A stretch of DNA of 64,000 bases from Tribonema minus. Its lineage: Eukaryota > Sar > Xanthophyceae > Tribonematales > Tribonemataceae. The notes beneath the pieces were generated by a model. It was not told the DNA's origin, ran no database searches, and worked only from the letters and a program-made list of their open reading frames with translations. The translations under genes and the position numbers were made by a program. The DNA is taken from assembly GCA_017506865.1 (NCBI GenBank), contig JAFCMP010000514.1, positions 62,001 to 126,000 of the forward strand, given 5' to 3'. Each line of letters starts with the position of its first letter. The first letter of the stretch is position 1. This document shows, one piece after another, positions 11,401 through 21,989 of the stretch.

Positions 11401-13164
11401 CTGGCTCATGTATGCATACATGTAACTGAATCCGCCCAGCGCCTCAATACGGTCCTTTGCGTCCACATAAATGGGGTCAAAACGCTTGTGCACCTGCGGC
11501 ACAATGACGACAAGGATGCAATTGGGTTTTGATTCTGTGAACTCATGTAAGTGAAATGTGATGTGTGCATTTTCAGTGCAGTACACCATGTGAAGCTGTG
11601 CACCCCAAGATTATCACACAGTAGGGTCATTGAAGTTACATCACCGCAACAAACTGGTGCATCAGCCTGAAGATAGCAAGGGAAAGTTCTGCGCCTGCTC
11701 AGTGCCACATTACAAAGTGGCTGATACAGAAGCATGTGTGGATCTGCTCAACTTCAACTGTGCTCGTGAGTGGCACACTGTCTCAACTACATTTGGATGC
11801 CATGTCCCCAGTTGCACATTTTGTGACAGTGATCCACACCATTGCAAAGCAGCAGCAAGGACTGTGGAGCACTGCTGATTGTGCCATATGTAATTTCAGT
11901 TTCAGTAACCTCAACAAGTGACGCACCTCCACCATGACCAGCACCCCAGCTGCCTTGGCCGCCTCGTAGAGCTGCTGATGCTCATCCAGCGTCTTTACGA
12001 CAGGCTTGGTGACCATCACGTGCAGCCCCTGCTTTACGGCCGCTAGAGCGATCTTGAAGTGCGTGTCATCGGGAGTGAAGATGGTACACGCATCACCAGG
12101 GTTGAAGCACGCTATGGCAGCTTTGTACGCCTCGCCATTCCTGCACGAGGAACCGCCGTGTTGCAGGCACAATCGGTGTGTGAAAATCACCTTTACATAC
12201 GGGCGGTATAGGTATGATCTGTTGTTGCGAATAAAACGTAGCCCCAGTGCAAGGCACACGGTAAGCCAGCTAGTACGAACGCCATCGCTGTAGAATTCAA
12301 AGCTTTTTGATGCAGCCACACTCACAACAGTTGAAGAAATTTGAGTTATGCATGGCACGCAAGTATTGGCATGCCCTGGTGCTGCATGTCCTAAAACAGT
12401 CACGGTGTCGTCAAGCTTGGGGGCATGATTGTCACAAAAATGCGAAGCGTTGCATATGATGATTTGCAACACTGAGCAGGCTACTGTGCATGGGCATCGG
12501 CTCAGGCGTGCCTGAGAATACCCTGCAGCATTGCACATGATCGCATTGCAGCTTAGCCTCTATACTTCAACATGGATACTTCAACATAAATATTTGTTTC
12601 TCCTGGCTGGTTGCACTTATGAGACAGCATGATTGAGATGGCCAATAGCATAAGACTGACACTGAGCAAGGCATTAATGCACAGATAATTGAGCCTCATT
12701 GATATATCCACCACAATTGTTTCAGCGATAGCCAACTTGAAGTTCTGTGCGCGAAAGAAGAGCTGCTGCACGAGCAAGAGGTTGATGATACTGGCAGTAT
12801 GTACTCACGATTCGTTGTCAGCCGGCCATGTGTCCATGGTCAGATCCATGTCGCGGTAAACGTCCCCGATGCAGCGCTGCATGTGAGCTCTGATGCCAGG
12901 CAACTTGCTGCCGCTGGTCCCGACCAGCCCCAGCCGCTGGATTTTGCCCCTCCTGCGCATGTCCACCATGGTCAGCGCCACCACACCTGCGCCCTTATCA
13001 GAGTCGGACTTTTGGCCATGCACGTAGCCCGTGGTGTACTCCCCTGTGCCGATCATGAGCATATCCAGAGGAGTATCGGCAGCTTGAGCCTCGTGTGCAA
13101 ATTCCTGCACCTTGCCTCCCGTGTACTGCCTTGTCATGAGGCCTAGAGGGGGAAGTCCCGCCAT
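8439..13164 (-). CDS. Gfo/Idh/MocA-family NAD(P)-dependent oxidoreductase, complete
   Basis: Six exons join in frame: 13164-12809, 12140-11927, 11493-11345, 10512-10359, 9550-9303 and 8655-8439, with phases agreeing at all five junctions, giving about 445 residues. Exon 1 has a Rossmann-type nucleotide-binding start ([17 protein letters not shown]). Exon 2 has [15 protein letters not shown], with the family's active-site lysine in the K-P pair. Exons 2-4 run into [36 protein letters not shown] and [13 protein letters not shown], and exons 5-6 give the C-terminal sheet domain ([36 protein letters not shown]). These motifs mark a sugar or polyol dehydrogenase subgroup; the substrate cannot be told. 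The ATG at 13164 was chosen because the next upstream candidate is only a GTG. No organelle signal is obvious. The stop is TAG. Confidence 0.88.
9795..9848. repeat. (CA)n microsatellite
   Basis: Slightly interrupted CA dinucleotide repeat of about 54 bp in the intron between oxidoreductase exons 4 and 5. Confidence 0.95.
11222..11295 (-). repeat. Decayed copy of oxidoreductase exon 3 end
   Basis: On the + strand GCTTCCTGAG and TCGCTGCCATTTCCAGCCCA reappear about 100 bp from the real exon end (GCTTCCTCAG, TCGCTGCCCTTTCCAGCCCA at 11330-11380). It is diverged, lies in the following intron, and lacks the real exon's continuation. Confidence 0.65.
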
Positions 13165-13888
13165 GGTCACCCTGCCTCACCGCTGCACGTGCGAGCTTAA
13201 AAAACTGCATCTTTCGAGTTCTCGCTTATTTGCTAGGTAAGTTCACGCAACTTCAACTGGGCTGTCCCTGTCCGCAAAGAGACGATGCGCTTGTTGCCTG
13301 GTGGCCACCATGGTGGCGAGAGGCGCAGCCAGCACGTTGCAAAGATTTGCGACGATGAACAACCTGTCACAGAGAAGAAGCAGCCTGCTGTGGAGGCTGC
13401 TTTAGCGGAGACTGAGCCTCCGAGACATCAACGAGAGCAAGGTTAGTAAGCTGATCGGCGAGCAGCAAGACATACAGACAGCACAACTTAATTCTTAAAC
13501 AATCCCTCACGACGACACATACATGCTGCACATCAGAAGGCTTGAAAACCGGCCACAATGAGGTGCGCCCACACTGCAGTGCGACGCCAACTCACAGTGC
13601 TAGTCATCGGCTGCCAGAAGATCAATGACAAGTCAAATGCCTCGTTTGCATCACGTCATGCAGGACATGTCTGGCCATTGTCACGGACAACTTACAGAAG
13701 CCTGTCACACATCGAGATTTTAAGCTCTGTCGGAGTTTCTGGTGTTACCAATGAGGAGGCTAGTCCGCAGGCATCACCACAAACAGTTCTCTCATGGAAA
13801 GGAGTGCCCAATTTCAGCACAAAGTTTTCGATATCCTGATTCTGGCTGACTGCCTTCTGTTATGTGCTGCACCTCACGTATGTTCAGG
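13165..13888. other. Upstream region of the oxidoreductase gene
   Basis: This should hold the 5' UTR and promoter of the - strand oxidoreductase. No TATA-like or other site could be assigned with confidence, and no gene is seen. Confidence 0.35.
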
Positions 13889-13916
13889 CCGCCAAGGCTC
13901 TGCACAAAGCCGCATC

Positions 13917-13943
13917 CACAACAGCAGCAGCAGCAGCAGCAGA
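13917..13943 (+). repeat. CAG trinucleotide repeat
   Basis: About seven CAG units, with flanking GC-rich triplets, are read as alanine in the remnant's frame. Confidence 0.85.
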
Positions 13944-14048
13944 GGAGGCGCCTGCAGCGGCCCCTGCTCATGCATGCGACACTGCCCAGAAGGCCTTGGT
14001 GCAGCACTTGCAGAAGACGTACCCCGATGATCTGCAGGGCAAGCGTGT

Positions 14049-14501
14049 GCATGTGGCGCGTGTGCATGCGCGTGTGCACGCGCTCCTCAGGGCGCTACTG
14101 GTGCTGAACTTTCCTCCACGCAGCGATCGTGGCAACGAGCAGCAGTTGCCCCCCCCGCCATTAACCCCTACACGGGCACATTCTACTGCCGCACGTTCGC
14201 CTTCCTGGCGCGGCAGCTGCGCCTGACAGCACACCAGTTTCAGGAGACGTACGCCCTCGTGTACGTCTTCCCTATGGAGTGCCCCAGCCCGTGGACACCA
14301 CGGTGCGGGTCCTCGCGGCTGGGGCACTCCATAGGACACACGTGCACAAGGGCGTACGAACGCTCGGCAGTAGAATGTGCCGGTGAGGGGGTTAATGGCG
14401 GCGGGGGCCAACTGCTGCTCGTTGCCACGATCGCTGCGTGGTGGAAAGTTCAGCATCAGCAGCGCCCTGGCGAGTGCGTGCACACGCGCCACATGCTGCG
14501 A
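14049..14501. repeat. Fold-back inverted repeat (imperfect palindrome)
   Basis: The left arm (about 14049-14300) contains GCAACGAGCAGCAGTTGC and TTCTACTGCCGCA. The right arm (about 14310-14501) carries their reverse complements in reverse order, lacks about 50 bp present in the left arm, and is diverged. The centre at about 14282-14324 is itself a palindrome (CCCCAGCC ... GGCTGGGG). Both arms code for the same peptide on opposite strands (NFPPRSDRGNEQQL). A further inverted copy of the arm end follows at about 14503-14530. Confidence 0.85.
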
Positions 14502-15010
14502 GGACCCGCACCGTGGTGTCCGGGGTTTGCCACTGATGACGCGTACAGGCGGCGGTCGGCTGAGCACGTTGTGGCGTGGCGCTGTGGTGATCAACAGGGG
14601 CTGCCGCGCCGACGAGGTAACGGTGTTTGTCTCGGGGGCTCCTGCCAAACACGTCTGCGAGCGCCTCACCGCGCTGGAGGAGGGTGCAATCGGTGTTACA
14701 GTTACAGAACACTTCGCCGACCACCCCGAGTGCGCCATCCCCAGCTGCATTTTCCGGGGGGTGGCGCTGACGGATGCGGAGCATGAGGCACGCGTGGCGC
14801 TGCGACGCTGCATATGACCTCATGAAGCATGTGTTCGTCGGGCAGCGGGCCGAAGGCATGGAGGGGGCCTTCAACGCCTTTGTGCGCCGCGCTGCCAAGG
14901 CGGAGGTGACGGCGGACGGGCTGCAGCCTAGGCTTACCTGGACGGGTGCAGCTCCGGAGGTAAAACCACATGTTTATTGCGTCTTTCCTGATTCACATGT
15001 TCATTTGCGT

Positions 15011-16384
15011 CTTTCCTGATTCAGTAGTAAAACCACATGTTTACTTGCGTCTTTCCTGATTCAGTAGCTCAGTTGGAGACTGATGATGGATGTGGAGGTG
15101 TTTACAGATAGCTGGCATATGCTCACAAAACGCAACTGGCGCCTGATGCCACTGTTGTGTATTCCAGCTTATGACACTGCTGTGGCAAGCAGCGCAGTCC
15201 TTTGGCAGTGCAGGCACCTCAACTCGCAATTACAATGATAAAGTCCAATACAATACATGTTTTTTTGCGCTTTCATAGTTTTCAGCGCAATGGGGCACTT
15301 CCATGATGTTCACCGTTTATGTAGCTGTCGCAGCTGTCCATAGTGGGAGTGAAAGCTTCACTTTGTGACAGTACAAAGGATTTGGGCACGGATACGACTC
15401 TGGTGTTCGTGTCTGCCTGCAACTCTTCAGCATTTCTGTTGCTCAGCACGTGCTCAGGTCTCATGGGAGCACTGTTGTTGAAGCAAGGCTGTGCTCAGTC
15501 TTGTGGAACGCTATTGTCCGAATCCATCCGACTGTGTGACTTGTGCTGACATAGCCCTGCGTCGCTTTAGAACCTGCAGTGCGATCGCATGAGGAGCTGT
15601 GCGGGCGGCCACCATCCTCACTTGCTGCGCTTTCGCTGAGCCTGATCAACCTGCTGCAGCAGTGCTCAACGCGGTGGTAATGGTGCTGATGGTGCTCGCG
15701 CTGTCTCGACCTGCATGGCGCTCTACGCTCGCATTAATACAGGCCAGCTGCTTTGGCGTATGCGTGCATGCCCCAGGTAGCGCCTTGCACGAGTACTGCG
15801 CGGACGTGACGGTGCTGTGGTCAGAGGTGACGGGGGGACCATGCAGATAACGCTTACACCATGGACGGCACGCGTCTGCAGCAGCATGCGGCTGCCATCT
15901 CGAGAGCCACCGACTGGGGCATGACGCCAAAGAGAGGCGCAAAGCGCGTGCTCGGTGCTGTAAAGGCGATCCGTGGCTTCCGCAGGGGAGGTGCGTATGC
16001 AGCTTGACTTGACCTGCCTGGTTGAAGTTGTACTTGGCAAAACACCACTGTCACGTTCTTAGTGTGGCAGTTGCGCTTGCCAGCGTTTTATGAGCGGAGG
16101 CGGCGGCAGCAGCAGCGCTGGCGGATCGCCTGCTTGTGCTTGAAGCGCTGTCAGAGTTGAAGTTCATGTCACGCCGCGGGCGTTTGGCGCGCGACACACA
16201 ATGACTTGCACTTGAAGTTCATGGTAATTGATGTTGATGGCTGGCAGTTGAAATCAAGGTCACGGTCACATCTGCGCCAAGCTGGTGGTGCAGCAATGCA
16301 GCATTGCTCAGCAGCGGCTTGCATATTCTGGCCACAGCACCAACTGACAAAGGCACACAACAGGCGCAGCGGCGCCTCTCCATT
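15011..16384. other. Unassigned stretch with scattered coding-like pieces
   Basis: A 35-bp near-repeat (CACATGTTTATTGCGTCTTT / CACATGTTTACTTGCGTCTT) occurs twice around 14960-15060. Short coding-like + strand pieces are seen at 15164-15230 (LMTLLWQAAQSFGSAGTS) and about 15850-15990 (GTRLQQHAAAISRATDWG). They have no recognised family and may belong to the remnant at 13.9 kb. Confidence 0.3.
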
Positions 16385-17897
16385 GACACCAATGGATCAA
16401 GTCTGATTGGCGTGCCTGACCCCCTGCGTTGCTGCCTCTCCGCTGTACAGGCCGGGCACAAACCCGACTGCCAGTGGGTCCAGGGCGCACATGTGCAGGC
16501 CGAGCACCTTGACCGCGTCGCCAGATCGTCCGAGCCGTTGCGGCTGACGATGAGGCCCTGGGCAGCTTCGAGCTTGGAGAGGCGGGGGGGGGGGGTACTT
16601 CCTGTACGTGGCGCCCGTCAAGCGTGCCACCGTTGCCACGTGCAATGCCGTGCTGGCGGCGTGCAACCGTGACGCCGAGCTGGGCCCGGGCGCTTTCATA
16701 TCCCGCCTGGCCAGCAAACGCTGTGAGTCATGCCAGCAGTGTCGAAGTAACTATGTGCATCGAACACCTGATGTTCTGGGAGCTGTGATGCATTTAGCAT
16801 TTGCGGCTTGCTGCGTCGTGCGCTCATGAATCCAATCAGTGACATTGTCACTCTGTGCTCATGGACACCTGAAGTTGTGGCGGCAAGTGTATGAATGTTT
16901 CAATACGGCAACGGCTGCACCACAGAACAGCAGTGCGACGCATGCCCATGGCAGCAGCCTCTGCCAATTCATGTGTGTGGCGCCGCGGGCGTGTGACACG
17001 CGCACGCTTTCACATAGCAGTTGAAGTTGCTTGAAGTTGTGCATGGGGGCCTTGCATTCGAACTGTAGGACTGCGCTTGCGCCCATGCCGATACCACCGC
17101 TCTCTTGTGCAGGTGTGTGGAATCTACATGTGCCCCCTTCTATAATAGTTGAGGTTATGCCTTGTGGTTTGAAGTGCCCTTATCATGATCTGCACTACGC
17201 TCCCACTCTCCAAGGGTCGCCTCCATTGAAAGCCACGTAGATTCGCCAGCGCCAAAACGCTGCTGTGTCGTCACTCGTTGTACAAACTCTGTCATGCATA
17301 ACTTCAAGATGATGCTGGCACTCACTGAGGATTTACACGGACAAAGAGATGCTTTGCACCTGCACGCGCACATCGCATGAATGGTGGAAGTTCATGGTTG
17401 AATAGTTCATGAGCGCACGACGCAGCAGCTCCATGCCAAATGTACGACGTTCAGCCGCAAATGCTAAATGCACCACAACTCCCAGAACAATCAGGTATGC
17501 GCACAAGTACCTCCATACTGCCTGTATGCTGGCATGTCTCACCGCGCTTGCTGGCCAGGCGGGATATGAAAGCGCCCCGGCCCAGCTCGGCGCCACAGTC
17601 GCACGCTGCCGGCACGGCATTGTACTACAGTGTACCGGCACGTTTGCCGGGCGCCACGTACATGAACTACCCCCCCCCCTTCCGTGGGCTCCTCTCCAAG
17701 CGTGAAGCTGCCCAGGGCCTCATCATCAGGCGCGACGGCTTGCACGATCTGGCGCACGCGGTCAATGTGCTGGGCCTGCACATCTGCGCCCTGGGCCCAG
17801 GTCGCCTCTGTGCCTGTGCAGCGGAGAGGGTCAGAGGCGCAGGGGGTCAGACATGTCAACTCAGACGCGCAGCAAATCTGATCCATTGGTGCCAATG
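16385..17897. repeat. Large inverted duplication of a coding segment
   Basis: The left arm 16385-16832 and right arm 17404-17897 are diverged reverse complements separated by a spacer of about 570 bp. The left arm on + reads WVQGAHVQAEHLDRV and GPGAFISRLASKR; the right arm on - reads WAQGADVQAQHIDRV, RQIVQAVAPDDEALGSF and a similar FISRLASKR end, each followed by a GT donor-like site. The arms therefore hold two copies of one former exon in opposite orientation. Confidence 0.8.
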
Positions 17898-18285
17898 GGG
17901 GGGCGCCAGGCAGCAGCGCTCAATGCGCTTTGAGACACCGCATGTGCATTTTGCATGTGCTGCTTGTATGTACGTGAGGGCATCGCCCTGGCGCGCTTGC
18001 GCTCACTGTTGGCAGCGCTCCACGTGGCGTACTCTGGCCATGTCATGACACATATGGCAACATCCAGGGGGAGGGGGCACATGGACGAGGACGTAGGGGG
18101 GATCCCGAGATGCCATTTGCTATGGCGGCGTCGTTTGAGTGGTTGTCATTGAGACACTGTCAGGCTGTCACACGATATGTAGATTCCGTACAGCAAGCTT
18201 AGATATCATTCACCTGGGCGTTTTCGCGCCGTGAGCGAGAATCAACAAAAAGTACGTGCAGCCCAGGAAATGCAGTGGCCTTTGG

Positions 18286-19315
18286 AATGTGCTTGATGCC
18301 AATCAGGCTGTTTGCTGTGCAGCTGCTTGTGAAAGTGAAGAGGATGCGCAGTAGCAGCAGTGGCTGTACAAGAAAGATTCTGGCAGCATCATGATAATAT
18401 TGCCATTTGCGCGTGGGACCTAGACGTTTGGCTTGTCAGTGGCCAAGGGTGCCGGGCACCTTGCGCGCGTACACATCCCTTGGAGCACCGCAACGAGCAC
18501 AAGGTGGCAGTGCTCACCTGCACGCTCGAGTCCGCCCCTCCCTCCTCTGTCCCCACCGTGTATTGCAGCCAGCTCCTGCACAGCCTGAGGAATGCAATGT
18601 TTGTGAAGATGATTGCCGCCCTTCGCGTGCATGTGCCCACTCCTTGCATGTGATCGTCAGTGCGATTTGAGACACCGCCAGGTGCACGTGCATTTTTGAC
18701 ATAGGGCTGAGGCGCAGTGCTCACCAAATTTTGTCACAAGCCAAGGGGTGAGCAAGCAGCGCATGGGTCGTTCTCCAGCCATTCTGCTGCACGAGCTCGA
18801 CCAACAGCGAGCAACAAGCAAAGCAGCTACTAGTAGTCGTCGTGCAGCAATGTCCCACCCACCCTCCCTTTTTCTGGGTGTGTCAGTGAGAGAGGGGGGG
18901 GGGGGGGGTGCAGGGGAGGCATTATCAGTCCAGGGGTCGGTCCTGAGGTCGCTTCACCCCTCCCCCCCCCGCACAATGGCATAATATCATGACCACACAT
19001 GGTTTCTGGGCTGTGTGTTCTGTTTGTTTCTTGTTTGCTGGTGCTCGCTCAAATTGTCAGACAACTGCTGTGGCAAGTGGTGCTCAAGCAATTGTATGTG
19101 CGTGTGTATTGTGAGCATGTATGCAGCGGCCTCTGGGGGATGTGCATGATGATGACAGTCGGGCTGTTTTGCTGTGCATTTGCTTTTCAAAGTATGGAGG
19201 GTGCGCACTAGCAGCAGCTGTGCAAGAAAGATACTGGCAGCATAATGTTGCGCGTGCGACCCAGACACTTTGCTAGTCAGTGGCCAAGGGTGCCGAGTGT
19301 GCTCGTGCAAGTCAC
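18286..19315 (+). repeat. Direct repeat pair of about 175 bp
   Basis: The segments 18286-18465 and 19140-19312 are similar over their length, sharing AAGAAAGATTCTGGCAGCAT / AAGAAAGATACTGGCAGCAT and GTCAGTGGCCAAGGGTGCCG. Between them at about 18477-18653 lies a coding-like + stretch (ALRVHVPTPCM end) of unknown nature. Confidence 0.75.
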
Positions 19316-20744
19316 AGGCCACGCACGCACTGTGGCATGCACATGTTTAAGCTAATGTGTGCGGTACACTTTATGAACTCATACCACGAATTGTCACGTT
19401 TGTGGGCATACCTAGCGCTGCGAGCCAGCGAGGGATGGGTTTAGCAGGGGTGTTTTGGGGTCTGACTCATGAGCGGTGTAGCAGTGCAAGGTCCAGGCGA
19501 GGCCGGGTGACTTCCAAACCAAGCTTCATCTTCCATGATACGCGTTTAACAATTGCGCAAGACACATATGGAGTTGAATTCCAAATGCAAATTGATGCAA
19601 GCCTTGCTGAGTATTTGCATAAGCCACGCATACGGAGTTGCGACTCCTAAGCGCAGAATGACATCAGTGCTTTAGCACTTTTAAAAAAGTTGAGAAATAT
19701 ACATGAAAACATTGAATGTTGTGCAAGCCCCGCATGGAGTTGCGACCTTAACGCAAAACCATTATTGGACGCATGTCCATCTTCAAGTTGAGGCTAGGGT
19801 CATTGGGGTCTGGGAAATTGTGACTTGAGTATGCATGAAGCAGCCCTCCGACCCTTTGTAGCAGTTCGTCAATAATGGGCCTTGAGAGGGAGTCATGAGG
19901 ACGATGAAACACCAAAGGCACTGGAACAAACCAAAGCCTGCGAGTAACGGGGCCTGTGTGCCCCGCTTGTGTAGCACAAGAATACAGTGTGGGCAAAAGC
20001 GCACCAGCAGCGCCACCAACATGCCATCAAAATGCTTGCTGTTCCATGCAAAGCCACCGGTGTGATGACACAACCTCAAAGGATGCGGCCGCTGCTTTAG
20101 TATAGGTATGTTTACAAGAGCACCGGCGAAGCCAACCAATTTTGTTGGCATCGGCTGCTACATTGTGTAGTAGACTTGACTGACTGTAACCTTAGACACT
20201 CAGACTGGTGAATCGCAATTGTTAAGAACAGCGTGTGTCAGCACACCGCTTCACTATGCGGAGCAGTCCTTCCCCAAGTGCTAGAGCTGCCCAGCCATGC
20301 CGTTCACCAGCACAAATTGGCTTCACATGCCAGTGCTGCTGATGCCTACTTCAACGGTAGGTCGATGCCTGCAGACTCTCGGAGATGCATGATTGGGCAC
20401 ATCACAACAAGGTTTAAACCGGAGGACAAAAACGGAAGCAACGAGGCAAGGCAAGGGAGACCCCGCAATAACGCAGCGCTATGCCGCTGTAGCAATGGGT
20501 TCAGAGCCCTCGAGGATCAAGTCCGACGGTCAGCATTGTTTGCAGGTTCAATCTAATTCTACATCGTAAACTTATGCATGACCATTTATGCCGTAATCAA
20601 CGGCGTACTATGGTACATCAAAATCCATGACATAAGACCGTAGCTATATATGCCTTCATACCATGACCACTGTGTCTACCATGGACAGACTTTTGCCCAT
20701 AAAATGGCTTCAACCACCAACTATGAGTGCTACCACTCTGTGTG
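19316..20744. other. Unassigned intergenic stretch
   Basis: A short motif around GGAGTTGCGAC recurs at about 19634 and 19738. ORFs on the - strand near 19.75-20.15 kb have no recognisable family. No gene is supported. Confidence 0.3.
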
Positions 20745-20900
20745 CGCCCAGGTGTCGTCGAAACAACGCATCTTTGTACCTGTATGACACTCAGGTGTTG
20801 TCGATAAAACGCATCTCGGTACCTGTACGATACAACGCATCTCGGTGCCTGTACGACACTCGTACAGGTACCCGTACAGGTACGTTGCATCGACAACACT
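20745..20900. repeat. Short-period repeat cluster with inverted units
   Basis: Units of the type ACAACGCATCTCGGTGCCTG recur three times, followed by a small palindromic run around CTGTACGACACTCGTACAGG. The cluster ends with the inverted complement of its start (GTGTTGTCGAT / ATCGACAACAC). Confidence 0.75.
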
Positions 20901-20964
20901 CGGGCACACATCTGTGTGCCACAGCACGCAGGGCCATGGCAGCCTGTGAGTGGGCAGGCAGCAC

Positions 20965-21976
20965 CTAACAAATGGTCAGCACTACGAGCGCAGGGCCGAT
21001 AACAGACATCTGAAAAATTCGTATCGAGCAGACGGCACCAATGCCGTCCTTGCCATGGTTGATGACGTTGTACTGCACAGCAGCGCGGTCGTCGAGCCAT
21101 GGTGCTGCATAGCGGTGCCGTAAAGTTACAGCTACCAGGAGGAATGTTGTCAAGTACCTTGCAGCGGACCAGGCAGCAGATGCTGCTACTGGCCAAATCC
21201 TTAAATCTCGGCTGAGTCAGGTTGTGTGATGCTCTGCTTCAGCACAGTTGATGTGTGTGCTGCTGATGATGGTGGTGTTGTGACGGTGAAGGTGCTCAAT
21301 GCCCTTAGCCAGACGGAAACCTTGTAAGCTCAATCAACGCAGAGCAATTGCGGTTGACGATGATGTGAGCACAAAAGCTAGCAGTGCAAAGCAGAGTGGA
21401 GAAAATACTTGAAGTTCCCAATGTTGAGTGAGCGCTGTAGAGAGAGTGTGTGTTTGTGTGTTTGGCAAGTGCAACCATCGCCGTAAGTACTTCTCGGCTG
21501 CAGATATGGCACGATTCTTGAAAGAGCAACCTCACAGGCAGCCACTGTGACAGCAGCTCTGCAAGGCCCCTTGACCCACCAAACATGAGCATATGCAAAC
21601 TATTTCTGCGCTCACCAAGCGGGAGCATGTCATTGATATGCTCTGCCACCCACACTGTGCCAGACAGCAGCACCACGAAGAGAGCGACTCCGGTAGCAAA
21701 AACGCGCCACTTGAATCTGCCATGACGCAATCCTCGGTCGTCTGCGAAGAAAGCATTCACCACCAAACATCAACGGCGCGGAGCAAACAGCGAGCATGCG
21801 CGAGCATTCACCATCAAACATCAACGGCGCGTCAGCACAGCGAGCATGCGCGAGATGTAGCGAAACGGGCTGCGTCATCTTGCTCACCGTACTCTGCCGA
21901 AGGCAGAAGGTGCGCTCCTCCATCTTCTTAGGGTTCTCCCAGTACTTTGCAGGATCGGCAAGAATACTGTACATGC
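20965..21976 (-). CDS. Tentative small multi-pass membrane protein (possibly TMEM18-like)
   Basis: The best piece is an exon at about 21745-21622, after the acceptor cttcgcag, reading RGLRHGRFKWRVFATGVA then FVVLLSGTVWVAEHIND, a clear membrane helix followed by an A-E-x-I-N motif as in TMEM18 proteins. An upstream exon may start at an ATG near 21976 (MYSILADPAKYWENPKKMEE). A downstream segment at about 21160-20968 ends VIGPALVVLTIC before a stop and resembles the last TMEM18 helix, but the frame is not continuous with the rest. The family call is weak and exon borders are provisional. Confidence 0.3.
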
Positions 21977-21989
21977 CCGCCACGTGGCC

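Larger units (their letters stand above)
13889..15010 (+). pseudogene. Unrecognised coding remnant, rearranged
   Basis: After a good acceptor (tatgttcag) come protein-like stretches on the + strand: an alanine-rich start coded by a CAG repeat, then KALVQHLQKTYPDDLQGK, NFPPRSDRGNEQQL, and further on EEGAIGVTVTEHFADHPE and LMKHVFVGQRAEGMEGAF. They lie in more than one frame and are separated by an inverted duplication, so no single intact protein can be read. No family is recognised. More pieces that may belong to the same former gene lie at 15.1-16.7 kb and around 18.5 kb. Whether it was a host or a foreign gene is unknown. Confidence 0.45.

Noticed and set aside
13968-14813. 281-codon - strand frame at the fold-back
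   Set aside because: It reads through both arms of the inverted repeat; only the right-arm part matches the coding sense, so the long frame is an effect of the palindrome.
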